Shown here piece after piece: positions 1 through 11,451 of a stretch of DNA of 64,000 nucleotides. The translations under genes were made by a program, and so were the position numbers. The notes below the pieces were generated by a model. The model was not told the origin of the DNA. It saw nothing but the letters and a program-made list of their open reading frames with translations, and did not search any database. Source of the stretch: Volvox africanus (lineage: Eukaryota; Chlorophyta; Chlorophyceae; Chlamydomonadales; Volvocaceae); assembly GCA_030268105.1 (NCBI GenBank), contig BSDZ01000033.1:569501-633500 (forward strand), written 5' to 3'. Positions within the stretch are counted from its first letter, which is position 1. Every line of letters starts with the position of its first letter.

Positions 1-1391
1 GGATTTTCACGTACGTGGACACGAAGATACACTGATAGTAGTAAAATAGCTGTAATGGGTGGGGATGGTATAGAGAGACCCGTCCACATGTACATGTACA
101 TCGCCTGACATGCATGCGTCCCCCTGTGCTCACATGACCTTTCAGCACGGCCTCGCTTTCCACAGGGCCCTCCCGACTAACTCCCCCTCCCCACTCAACC
201 GCTTCAGAGGAAATCCGGACTGACCACGCACCAAAAACACATCACAAACACCTAATACATACATGGACTCATGGCAGCAATTTGGACCCGACTATCCGAA
301 GGATAGGCCTCATCCTTACTACGGCTCTTTAATCCCTACCATCTAACCAAATATCACCGGCTCCCGCTAAACTGCCTATACACATGCTGTACTCATATTC
401 ATGCTGTCGGCGCTGTCATGTCTCTCAGGCCAACCGCAGCACTCCATTTGCCTTTGCAGCGCCCTACGGCATGATCAACAGCCGAGTTACATGCTAGCTG
501 GGAGTGCGAGCATCAACGCGGGTCTATGCTAGCGATAGGGAGCGATAGCAAATATACTAGCCACCTGTCACCTAAATAGGGTCTAGGGGCTAAGGCGGGA
601 AATAGCTAGGGAAGTCACATCGTGCAATTAATCATTCTGCCATTTGCAATTGGCAATTAGTTGTTGCTCACGGACGAATAGCCATTTCCAATTCTGATAC
701 AGATATGCTGCGCTAAAAAGTGTGGGACAAAGAACCTAGGCCGCAGGGATAGTAAAAGAAGATAACAGGAAAGCAATAGCGCGCGATTATGTACAGCCCT
801 CAGGACATGGGCTGAGGCGAGATATCTGTACAGCTGCCTCGCCCAGGGCCTTACGCCCATCTAACACGGCTTCCTAACGCAAGCCCGCATTATCTGGGCA
901 CACTGTTAAAGCACTCGGAATTGCGAACACAGCTAATTGGTAATTGCTCCACGGTACGTGGGATGTACGAAGCACTGTAGAGGATTCATTCATACGATTT
1001 TCATGGCAATAATCACTGAGCCGGTGTTTCGATGTTACAAAATATAGATGCTATGCGGGGCTATTCCAAACCCTAACAAGCGGGCGGCCCGAGGAGAACA
1101 GTGTTGCGGCATATTATATTTCTAAACACCTTTACTTTGAAAGTGTCAGAACAACGATTTGGGCTGCTATGGGCCGGGAGCAACGGGGCAGTTCAACAGC
1201 ACAAATATCTTCCCGTGGACGCCTTGGGCGACGATATTTGGGTGCTGCCTTTTTCTCCCAAAAACTTTCTATTTCTCCTGGCTGCCTTCCACATGCGGCA
1301 TGTCTGCACCGCGCAGCTCGTCACATATGGCACTGCCCTGCTCACGCAACAAGTGATGCTCCGAATACCCATGGTACCAATTTCCATTTAG
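1..1391. other. no gene recognised
   Basis: Both strands contain only short open frames with no family motif and no convincing chain of splice-compatible exons. The 5' part of the OPR/RAP-like gene that follows may have upstream exons here, but I could not identify them. Confidence 0.4.
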
Positions 1392-1748
1392 TTCTCCATG
1401 GGGTGTATAAGAATCCGTCTGACGCAAACTTGGAGCAGCTGCAGCTTCTGGAGGTCAGATAATGGGCTTCTGACGACCGCGGGAACCGTTAGTTGCGACC
1501 CTTGATTCTTTTTCCATTCTCTTTACCTGAGTACCGTTGCTCCGTTATTAGGAAGTCACGAACGGGCGTAGCGTAAAAAGCTAAAATAAGCATTCTGACC
1601 TGTTAGTGCGCAAGGTGTTTAACGAGGTGGTGCAGCGACTTTGGATGCATTGCGTCCTGCTGTTCTGCTTTGATACCAGCATAATTCATTCCTAATTTAT
1701 CACAGGACAAGTCACACCATCCTGCCACCCGATCGCAAATGCTCACAG

Positions 1749-3465
1749 GAGCTGACCCTCCAGCGGCTTGGCGAACTCAATGCGGAAAGTCTCATCACCA
1801 TCATGTTCGCCTTCGCTCGCTCTCGTTATCCTCCCGACCCCTGCATCCAACATCGCATGGTGTCCGCAACAGAAGCCAATTTGACATCCTTTACTCCGCG
1901 CCAGTTAGAGCACGTGGCCTGGTCCCTGGCGGCCATGCATTATGAACCCTCAGATAGCTGGTTGGATAACTTCGCGCATGCGCTGCAGGTGGGCAACCGT
2001 CTCGGGGCTGCGGCTGCTATCAGAGTTATGCCGGGTCGACATGACTTCCCTTCATGGAACCCTGGTGCGAGAGGCCTCGGTGGTAGGCCTTGCGCGGACA
2101 TAAGAAATGAACCTTGTAGATTCCATGCCCGCACTCCGGCAAGAATGTAGTAATCTGGCCGACTGGCGTCATGATGACCCATCTAGGCACGCGCTGACAC
2201 GGGTCAATTTCCCCGTGGAACCGGTCAGGCGGGGATCTGCTACAGATGGAAGACCCATGTTCTAAGGTTAAGGTTAAGGTGGAAACAACAGACCAGACAT
2301 GAAAGCGAAACTTGGGGCGCACATTAACATCTTACAGAGGCGCTTACCTCCAAGCTGCATTCCCTGTGAGTTTTGTGACGCTCGAGCTGCGAAGTCCTTT
2401 GAAATGTGACGTTGGGTGGAGATGTGCCCCATCCTAAGCTTCACGTTACTGCCCCCACCGCCTCGAAATCATGATTGGAAGATCCCGTCGTGAAAACGTT
2501 TGCCCCGATGGACGTGGATGCAGGATAACTGGGACGCCTTCCGTCCCCCTCAGCTGGCCTCCACTCTGGTGCAGGCCGCTGCCTGCGGTCTGACGCACCT
2601 TCCGGCACCCACCCTCCTAGTCCAGATGCCAGCGCTGCTGAGGCGCGGGATGGCTGCCATGTCCGGTATGGAGCCAGAAACCCTTGCCAAGCTGGTTTGG
2701 AGCGCAGGCCACTATCAGCCGCTGATTTCGAATGCTTTAAATGCAGCTTCAGCTACGCAGACAGGTGCACAGGCGGAGAAGGGGGGGAATACCCTGGTTG
2801 CCGGGGATCCAGCAGGTGCGCCATCACTGACGGTGCTATCGGTGCTTCCCGAGCAAGAGCTTCTGGATTGGTGGGAGAGCGAGGGTGTGGTGGAGGCCGC
2901 CAGCCTGGGCGACTTAGTGTTGCTTCTCCACGGAATGGCACGACTTGGTATGCAACCGGGTCCCGTGTTGATGCGGCGTCTGCTGGCGGCCGTGATGGAT
3001 TCTCCAGACACCCTGGCGCAGTTGCTGCCGCAGCAGCTGGCTATCCTGGCCTGGTCGGCTCTTAAATTGGTGGAGGAGCCGTTCAAGAGGGAGTGGATAG
3101 ACGGGTTGGTGTTGGCGCTGCAGCACCATACTCGACAAGCTCGGATGCAACGGAGAGGGACCCACCTTGCGGCGGCAGACTCAGTGGAGCAGGAGTTAAG
3201 GGTAGAACAATACGGCCTGGAGTCCAGCGAGAGGGCGAATGCGCTACTCGAGGAGGGTTTTCAGCCTCCGGTGGTGCCTACGGATGTGGCACTGGCGCTT
3301 AGCAGCTTGGCCGGTCTGGGTGGTCAGTTGTCCCCCGCGACGCGAGGGGAGTTTCAGGCTTATTGGCGGACGGCAGCGCACTGGGATGCCCTGCCCCGGC
3401 AGGACCGGTTGGTCATGTCCCTACTGGGTTACGAACCTGAAGTAGAGGATTCGTCGGTGAGTTAG
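1749..3465 (+). CDS. OPR/RAP-like helical-repeat protein, 3' part
   Basis: Two exons join in phase 0: 1749-1988 (acceptor ctcacag, donor CAG|gtgggc) and 2524-3465. The translation has leucine/tryptophan-rich helical repeats such as FTPRQLEHVAWSLAAM and WDAFRPPQLASTLVQAA, a pattern I associate with green-algal OPR and RAP/FASTK-like proteins that bind organelle RNA. A further upstream exon ending at 1453 (frame reading ...SDANLEQLQLLE, donor gag|gtcaga) is also phase 0 and reads smoothly into 1749, so the gene probably starts upstream. The start codon is not identified. The 3' end is uncertain: the TAG at 3463-3465 overlaps a good donor (TCG|gtgagt at 3458), so more exons could follow, but no C-terminal RAP domain was found downstream. 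Organelle targeting and RNA binding are inferred from the family only. Confidence 0.55.
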
Positions 3466-4579
3466 TTCCTTTGATTGGATGGATAACTTGTCAATCCGTT
3501 ACTGTTGACACATTGTGTAGGCAATGCATGTACAGAGAGAGTTTCCCATAGGAATAGGCACAGCAAGGAACTGTAGTTTTAATAACTAATCACAGGGCAA
3601 GAGGACAATACAGCGCTGTAGGATGGCATGAAGTGACTGAAGGTGAGTGTAGAACATGATAGTTATACCGACCATGACAAGGAACTGACTTTGTGGTTGC
3701 CAGTCTTTCGTTCAAAAGAGCCGAGTGCGTACTCCTATGGCAGCAGGTCGGAACGCGTGTGCATGAGAGAACACGTGCGGTTACATCTTTGCATTATTTC
3801 TGAAGTTCAATCATGCATTGCAGTGACGACGCCGGATACCCTATCCGGCAAGGGGACGTTCTCATTCCTGAATATGTGCTAGATTATGTACATCGACGAC
3901 AACTTGCTGTTGCTGCACTCGCAGCTACCCGGGTCTGAAGTTGCGGTGCTTATAACATTCCCCTCTCCGGCCCAAACTACACGTCAACAGACAGCGCGAC
4001 CACGCTGGCGCAAGCATACTGTGCCTGCCATTTGTTCTATGCTGTCGACTTGATAGCAGCCAGGGAGGCTGCACATACCAGCGTGAGTCCCCAGATAACA
4101 GCGGCGCAGAACTTAGGCACCCTGTGTCTGCACCGTTGTGCTTATAAACTTGAAGGCAACCCAAAAGGCACAATTCCACGTCTGCGGAATACATGGCAAG
4201 AACCGTCGACCTAGCCACTACAGCCTGTTACAGCTTTCTATCAGGCTCATAATTAATTCGCAGTCTTGAGCCTATCAAGACCTTATGCGAGCATAGTTAA
4301 GGGGAGACGCCGGCTTACTGGGCTCATTCATGCCATACCGCACCTGGGTCCACAAGGTTCGCCCCCTGCGACACCGTGCATGACCATGCAATCCTTCCCG
4401 GGTTTCATTACGTGTTCTGGATCCCACAACACATAGGCGACTAGCAAGTAGCTAAAAAAGATCCAGACGCACGGCATCACGACCTGTTGCCCAACAGCCG
4501 CAATCTCATGTCCTGAAACCATGCATATGAATTTAGGGGTTAGCCGCTTTATCTTATGACTATATGAACTCATTCAAAG
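3466..4579. other. intergenic / 3' UTR region
   Basis: No coding exon recognised. The right part is probably the 3' UTR of CTF8, which is transcribed leftwards; the minus-strand open frame at 4328-4573 is most likely UTR. Confidence 0.4.
4228..4232 (-). promoter_or_regulatory. TGTAA polyadenylation-type signal of CTF8
   Basis: Reading the minus strand, TGTAA occurs about 350 bases after the CTF8 stop codon. TGTAA is the usual poly(A) signal in chlorophycean algae, and this 3' UTR length is ordinary for them. The motif is short, so chance occurrence is possible. Confidence 0.35.
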
Positions 4580-5339
4580 TTATCGGCCACCTGGCTTGGA
4601 AATCAATGCCCGTGGCCTTGTCTTGAAGAGGTACTGGTTCCGGATGACACCCACCACCTGCGCACAGCATAGAACAGCAGCATAACAGCAAGGAGACGGA
4701 TATATGGAAGGTTTGATTCGAACAATGTCTGAGAAGGGCATCCGTCGTAGTCCCTACCTCATACGAAGTGCTGGCGTCCCCGGCGTGTGACAACCTTTCG
4801 CACTTGTTCAGGACCGCAAGGGGTTTTTTCAATGGTACACGCTTGCCCTCCAGTTGATGATAGCCTATTGTCAACTGAAGAACCTTACCATCCTGCAAAT
4901 CATCGCCATAATGCAGAACCGACATGTGCTGTGCGTGGACTCTGTACCTGCTCAGTTTTCTGTCATATTGTGAATAATCCAAGCCGGACCGGATTGCTTT
5001 CGAGTGAGAACCTGGCGAACACGTTAATGAGCACCTCAATGCAGTTGCCGCTGCTGCAAAACAGTTAGTAAATGCCGGGTTTGGTGCTTCCGGAAGCATG
5101 CGTGCAAGCTTGACTGAAGATGACAAGGCACACACTGGTTGTTATGCAAGATGACATGCGATGGTTCAACTAACTTGCGCATCTGTCCTATCGTGGTTAC
5201 ACGTTCTCACCGGTTCCTTTGAGAGTAGAACCCCTATCTCCGATGTTTGCTCCTCGCTCAAATTTTCAATCCTACCTTGAAGCTCAACGAGGACCCATTC
5301 AATGACAGTGCTACCAGAGCACTTAATCGGTATAATCAT
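4580..5339 (-). CDS. CTF8: Chromosome transmission fidelity protein 8 (CTF8)
   Basis: Three exons on the minus strand, 5339-5211, 4892-4758 and 4657-4580, all joined in phase 0, give 113 residues, close to the usual CTF8 size. The start was chosen because MIIPIKCS aligns with the short N-terminus of the family. Hallmarks in order: EWVLVELQG at about residues 14-22; IGYHQLEGKRVPLKKPLAVL at about 52-71, as in plant CTF8; and VVGVIRNQYLFKTRPRALIS near the end. CTF8 works with CTF18 and DCC1 in the alternative replication factor C complex, which loads PCNA and supports sister-chromatid cohesion in the nucleus. The first donor is CCG|gtgaga; acceptors are ttgcag and gcgcag. It is transcribed divergently from the J-domain gene. 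The assignment rests on remembered family sequence, but three independent blocks fit in the correct order. Confidence 0.9.
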
Positions 5340-5607
5340 GACCCCGGAGCAAGTTTCGCGGCGCTTTCGATTTAAATAATATATGTATATGATCAAAACA
5401 ATGCTGATCGGCAGTGTCTGTGTGCGAAGCATTCATGTATTTTTCGCGCGCACCGTACGCATCTAACCTTCCTTTTCCATGGCGCCGAAAGCGGAAAAAG
5501 TGACCGGTTTTCACTGTCGGGCTCGGTTACATTCCTCAGATGCATCGAGATTGCCTTGTCCGTAGCAACTCTCCACTGGACTTGCATTTCTTTAGAAGCA
5601 CATTGCC
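5340..5607. promoter_or_regulatory. divergent promoter between CTF8 and J-protein gene
   Basis: The two start codons point away from each other and lie 268 bases apart, so the region must hold both promoters and both 5' UTRs. An AT-rich patch (tttaaataatatatgtatatga, about 5370-5391) lies in the CTF8-proximal half. No specific binding site is claimed. Confidence 0.5.
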
Positions 5608-8388
5608 ATGGCTGCTGACTGTCATCAAGATGCCCCCATGAATGAGCTTGTGGCCAATATACTTGGTAGCGGATGTCCATACAATGCTCTTGGACTTACA
5701 ACTGACGCCAATCTAGCCGAAGTCAAGAGTGCGTACCGGCGCCTGTGTCTCCTCTTCCACCCTGACAAATCGATCCTCCCATGTCAACTTGCCTCAGAGA
5801 TTTTCCAGGTCTTACGTAAAGCTTATGGAGATGTGATCCAGCAGCAGAAGCATATCCATGAACGGTCTGCTTTCGACAAGGGGGACCTTTGGTGCCAGTT
5901 CTTCACGGACGCCGTTGTTTCTACGGAAGCCGGAGCTTATGCTGCACCTGCATCAGCTACCGGGGGTTCATTGCGACCCACGCACACTCCTCGTCAGGTA
6001 GTGTTCCTTGTTTTCTGCCGTAGATTACATCGTGGTCACACTTGCACTAAAACAGAAATACCTACACTACGTACACGCCGCCTCAGGGAGGCTTATGGGG
6101 ATCTGCACGTTGCCCTGTCACGTCAGCCTGGAGCCGGCAAAATGTCGCGTGTGCACCCACAGCACGTGCGGAAGCAACGGCTGAAAGCGTGGACGCGGAT
6201 GAAGCACAAAATGAAGATGAGCCACGCGTTGAGGATGACCCAGCGCCCATTGCTGAGCGCAAGGGATTTGGGTCAGTAGATGCAACAATTCCAGTAGGCA
6301 AACGGCGACGTTGGTCAACGGACAACAGCAAGCAGCATCGAGTTTTGGTGGCGTCTTCTGGAAGCAGCTTAGGTGGATCGCTGCAGCGAAGGGGCGTTGT
6401 AGTGGGGCTTGAGGGGCACTTTGTTCCTCGTGGACGCGGCTCGGAGCCAGCCTCCATGAAAAGTCCCGGGCTCGAAAACACCGGGCATATCTTCGTTCAG
6501 AAGCAAGCCGCAGAAGACGCCAGGGGCGAACGACAGATAACGCCGGAGCCGAGTGCTGATTTGATGCAGGTGGGCAGCACCTTCGGGCAGCTTTGGGCAC
6601 TGTTTCTATTTTTGACGCATCAATGTCAAGCAATGCACAGTATTTGATATCCTTGGGTAGAAGGGAGCTCCCCGATTAACTGATACTGATATTCGGGCCA
6701 AAAGCCTAGATCAGATTTTGCAACCAACGCCTTGCGTGCGTGCGTACTACGGTAATGCTTTGTTGTTTATTTCCTTTGTCCGAATGTGGCAGGGGCCACA
6801 AACCGGAAATGCCTGGGCGCGACGACCCGTTTTCAGTGCGGTGGTCCGGCAGGCATCGTACCCTTCTCTCTTTGCCGGGTATCAACCACGGAACGCTGTA
6901 TCTGCAGCCTCCATGGGCGGCGACCAGGAACGATTACGCACATTTGTCGGGCACGTTCCAGCGTGCTTTTGCACCGACGTTGACACTCCAGATTTCACCT
7001 CTGGGAAGGGCGGCGATGACAGGATGACGCCGCCTTTCACTGGTGATGAACGCACTTGCAGCTCCAGTGGCATGGAGGAAGACATTTGGGACGTGCCCCA
7101 GACAGCTGCGCAAAAAATGGCAGCTACAAACATCTGCAAAAGTGGATCACAGCCTGCGATCGGAGCATTGCGGAACCAGTTCCCCGAAGCTGCCGCTCAG
7201 CCCTTGGCAGGTCAGACTAAAGATGCTACCATGGGCAAAAGGAAATGTACATCGGCTTCCGCGGAACCGGAGCCACTACGATTGCCCGTCAGTAATGATG
7301 TCGACGTCATCGACAACGTGGCCTACAAGCGTCGAGCAGCCCAACGGTTTTCACGACGGGATAGGGAGTTGGTGGATGACATGCGTACCGGTGCGCCGTC
7401 CGTGTTGCTCACCACGGTTGGGACAGCCGCAGCTCAGCCAGATTCATTGGTTTCCCCTTCATTTTGTTCGGCTACCGTGCCATGTGCAGGCATGGCGCCG
7501 CTCAGTCTCGGGCTGCAGCCAGACGCGTGCGATGTGTTAAAGGCCACAAGCGCTATTCCAAGTTCCCGCTTCTACGCGCTCCGTGGTCAGCGCACTGGCT
7601 TACCTCCCAGTTATTCACTGCCTAAGTGCTCGCACGTTGCGCACGTGGTTACCCAGTCAATCGCTACGCGGTCCTTACCGTTAAAGGCTGTGGATGCTGC
7701 ATGTCCGGGAGATGGACACGAGGGTGGGGTTGGCAGCCAACAACGGTTCGAATATACGAAACATAGAAAATCAGGCCAAGGCAGCGCAGTTGTTTGTAAC
7801 GCTCGTCGCTATGATGAGGAAATGTCCTTTGAAAACGACGCCGTTAGGCCTTTGTCCTTGGGCGGCACTGGGGAATGCGCTGTTGGCTCAAATGGTTGGG
7901 ATGAATCTGTTCCTGAATGTGATGTCCCTACGTGGGAATTCGAATTAAACGAGAACGGAGAGGATGCTGATGCCGACGACGCCTGGTGGCATGAGCCTAT
8001 TGCAGGGGCCGATGACGGCAATAGGCTCCCTGATATTGCCACTGAGCGAATGCATCGGAGCAACGGTATGGAGACAGGAACGACCCATAACTTGGAGATG
8101 TTCCTAGAGCAGGTATGGTCAGGAGTTTTGATGCCCTTTCCAATCATACAACGGCTACTAAAGCCATGGGGTTTTCTGCAGGTGCAAGAAAATGGAGAGC
8201 TGCAGGCGCAACGAGTAGGGCAGGCACGATTGTGGAATGTTCACCGCATCGTGATGCGCGGACGGCGTGGCAAGGGCCGCAGAGGCGGGGCAAGTGGTAG
8301 AAGGACCGGAGGCAGCAGTACGCTCCTCGGCAAAGGTGTTCGGGGTAATAAAGGCACTAACAGCATTTTGCATTACGTCAAGAAATGA
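5608..8388 (+). CDS. J-domain (DnaJ-like) protein with long disordered tail
   Basis: Exons 5608-5997, 6087-6569 and 6793-8388 join in phase 0 (donors CAG|gtagtg and CAG|gtgggc; acceptors ctcag and ggcag) and give about 822 residues. The J domain is at the N-terminus, about residues 23-75: YNALGL, a helix ending SAYRRLCLLF, then the diagnostic HPDK at 51-54, which stimulates Hsp70 ATPase. No zinc-finger or C-terminal substrate domain of class I/II J-proteins is visible, so it is a class III type. The rest is low-complexity, rich in Ser, Asp and Glu, with basic runs (KRRR in exon 2; RGRRGKGRRGG near the C-terminus) that could be nuclear signals. A possible extra in-frame intron, 8113-8181, would shorten it to 799 residues. 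Its specific partner is unknown. Confidence 0.75.
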
Positions 8389-8759
8389 CGTGTTTTCATG
8401 TGGATTGTAAAATTATTACAGTAAAATAAGGCGACGGGATATAAATAATATCCGAGATATATTAAGAGAAAGTTCTAAGATACGATCGCGTCAGTATAAA
8501 GAGACATAAAACCCATAAGAGACACTGATCATTCACATCGTTCATCACAATGGTCTGAATAACTACTGCCACATTGTTAATACGGCTGTGTACATACAAA
8601 AATCGAGATCGATGTAGGCGCTTAAGACAATCTTAGGCAAACCCTGCTTCTCCATCAACCGTGCTGGACCTGCTTGCACTCATTCCATTCCTCCAAATGC
8701 TCATTAAGACGACTCGCACGTTCAAGGGTTTTATCGCTTCAATTTTTTATGGCACGGTC
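8389..8759. other. shared convergent 3' UTR region
   Basis: Space between the stop of the J-protein gene (+) and the stop of the lipid-synthase fusion gene (-). It holds the two opposing TGTAA motifs described separately; no coding sequence was recognised. Confidence 0.5.
8406..8420. promoter_or_regulatory. back-to-back TGTAA poly(A)-type signals on both strands
   Basis: TGTAA lies at 8406-8410 on the plus strand and at 8420-8416 on the minus strand, separated by five bases. The plus-strand copy is 18 bases after the J-protein stop; the minus-strand copy is about 340 bases after the fusion-gene stop. Function is inferred from algal poly(A) consensus and gene orientation. Confidence 0.35.
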
Positions 8760-11413
8760 TCACTCGGTGCGCAGCTTGCATGCCATAACTGTACCCATAA
8801 TGCTGCTGCTGCTGCTGAGTTCAGCCATCGGTCTCGTGATGAAGAGAAGCGCCGCCTTGTGCAAAGTCAGCCAGTTCGTCAACGCCATACCCACCAAACA
8901 CATACCATAATATAGGGGAGTTCCGAACGGACGGGGGTTCATAACAACCATGATGGTGACGATGGCATGGGGAACCAACCGGCAAAGGACGAGAGTAGCT
9001 TGCTCAGCCAAACGCGTATAATGCCGCAGAGATGCGTTGCCAAGGCCTGCACACGTTCATACAATAGTATTCAGACAGTCAAACAGGTTCGTAGCATTCA
9101 CTAGATTACTCACCTGCCATTTCCTGAAGCTTGCCCAGCAGAAAGGCGACGCTATACACCTCGGACGCGAGGGTCGCAGCAAGGAACGGCACACCTACGC
9201 CCTTGAACGTGGCTGTCCCAAACAAGACCAGCAGTACAGTGTACTGCAAAATGGCTAGCATGGTACGCTCGAATAGACGGGCGCGCACGCACATCCATAG
9301 GTTGAACGCAAAAACACCTGAGACACGTAAAAGAAGACAATAATTCCCATGTCTCTCGGTCAGGATTGCCTTGATAATCGAGTGACCACGGGTTTCCTCC
9401 CCTCCCCATTCCGTTAAGCAAGGCCCGCAGTCCTCATGCTTTCGATGCTGCATTCAGCAGGGGTTAATGATTTAGGTTTTGGCAGGCTTTCGCGCTTCGT
9501 TAGTCACTGTAAATCTTTCATCATCACCTCTCATTCTCATGTACCTTAGGGTTTTGGACACAACGCACGTGGTACGAAGATAGCAAACCCACCTGTCGAC
9601 GCGGCTGTGATAGTTGTCGGTATTGCAATATCCGCCGGTAAATCTGATAAATTTAACGCACGAGGCTCGTAAGCGATGTATAGGACAGCAGCTGCTGACA
9701 CAATACTTGAATAGAGCGTGTGGGCGATGTCACTGCACCACAACGCGCGCCGCTCGGGTGGCTGGAACCTGCATTAACGCCATGAACATTGCTAAGGAAT
9801 GCAGGCTTTAGGCTACCTAAGGACATAAGCAACCGATATTGCTTCGTCAGTCCCCGCACCTGTAGGAGGGCACCAACGGCTCCGAGGCAAAATGTGCTAT
9901 AGCCGCAATCAGTGCCATGAGGCACGACGCGGCAGGCATTAGCCACATGAACGGGTGGCGGCTGACAAGTAGTCCGGCCAGGAAGAAGTATAAAGCCATA
10001 AGGACCTATTTGGATAGAAGAGGCATCAGTAAAGAAAATATTACTTGCTCATAATGTGGTTGCATGCACTCCACAGCGCTGGCACTTCCATTCACCTGAG
10101 TAATGGGGTCCGATGGGAGGTCGCGCTCCAGCGTGTCGGCCCGCCTGGGCGTGAAGGTTGGCCCTAAGCCGCTTGAAGTAACGCTGGATGCCGGGACACT
10201 CTGCACGCCCTTGATAAAGAGCAGATGGTAGTTATGAATGTAGCGCGCATCGAAGGCAGCTTCGCAGAAGACGAAATAGAACCTGGGTTTACGGTCGAGG
10301 GGGAAAGGGGGGAATGCAGTAATCCAACATGTTTTGCACCAGGAACATCGCTTGTAAACCATAACCCTTCTGCCATCTGAAGCTATCTTTCCGCACCTGT
10401 ACTTGCGCCAGAAGACGTCGCTGTAGCCCAGCGCCAGCACATCATCACGCCGCTTCTCCCACGCATCTCGCCAGGATCGCAGCGTAACTGCGTAATCCGG
10501 CCCGATATCGTGGGTGTCATGAAGCACCAGGCCCGTGCCCCGGCAACAGTCGACTATAGCGCCCAGGCTCGGCAAGTGGCCGCCAGGGAAAATGTGTTCG
10601 CGAATGAAGTCCGAGGTGTTGCAATATGACTCGTACCTTCAACAGAACGGGTGTAACCCAAAGGGGAATTTTGAACTTGCATCGTGCACGAAATAATATT
10701 GGCACAAATCCACTGGCTTTAGCTTCAGTCTCTGGGCTTGCTTGCGTTACCACCAGCCGCCTTGTCTAAATAAGGAAATCTTAACCCGTTTCCCTTTTGA
10801 TGGGGAGTGCAAGGGATTGTACTCTTCAAACAAGTTTACCCCATCTTTTAGTATCGATTCACTTGTGTCCAATTGCTGTTCGCATGGAACGTTTCTCCAC
10901 ACCAGTCTTCAATAATATCATTTGAATATTTGCTACTACCACCAAGATCCGCACTAGATGTCGATTCATCCAGGGTCACGCCAGAGGCTTACTCTCGACA
11001 CCCACGCCCTCCTACTCATGGATGCGTCGCACTTGCAGCCGAGTAGGTCACCCGCGTCAGCGCCATCCATTTTTGGGTGAATTGATTCGGCAAGTGAGTT
11101 GTTACAAACTAGCGGATTTCGACTTCAACAATGACCACCGTCCTGCCGTTTATACCAATACACAAGCCTTTGTGGGATCTAGGTTAGCGCGCACTTTGGC
11201 ACCTAAACTCAACCATCGCCAGTTCATCCCCCATCGCCAGTTCAAATGTCCCACTTGGAGCTCAGACATTGATATGAGTGTGACGCGGTTCAATTCAGGA
11301 ACCGGCACGTCTTACCTATTTAAAGTTTGAGGATAGATTAAGGATGTTTCATCCCCCGAACCTCTATTCATTCGCTTTACCCGATAAAACTGATCAAGCT
11401 CCAGCAATCCTGG

Positions 11414-11451
<38 letters not shown>

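Noticed and set aside
2260..2281. Telomere-like TTAAGG repeats
   Set aside because: Only two and a half copies (ctaaggttaaggttaagg), not the algal TTTTAGGG or plant TTTAGGG repeat, and located in an intron.
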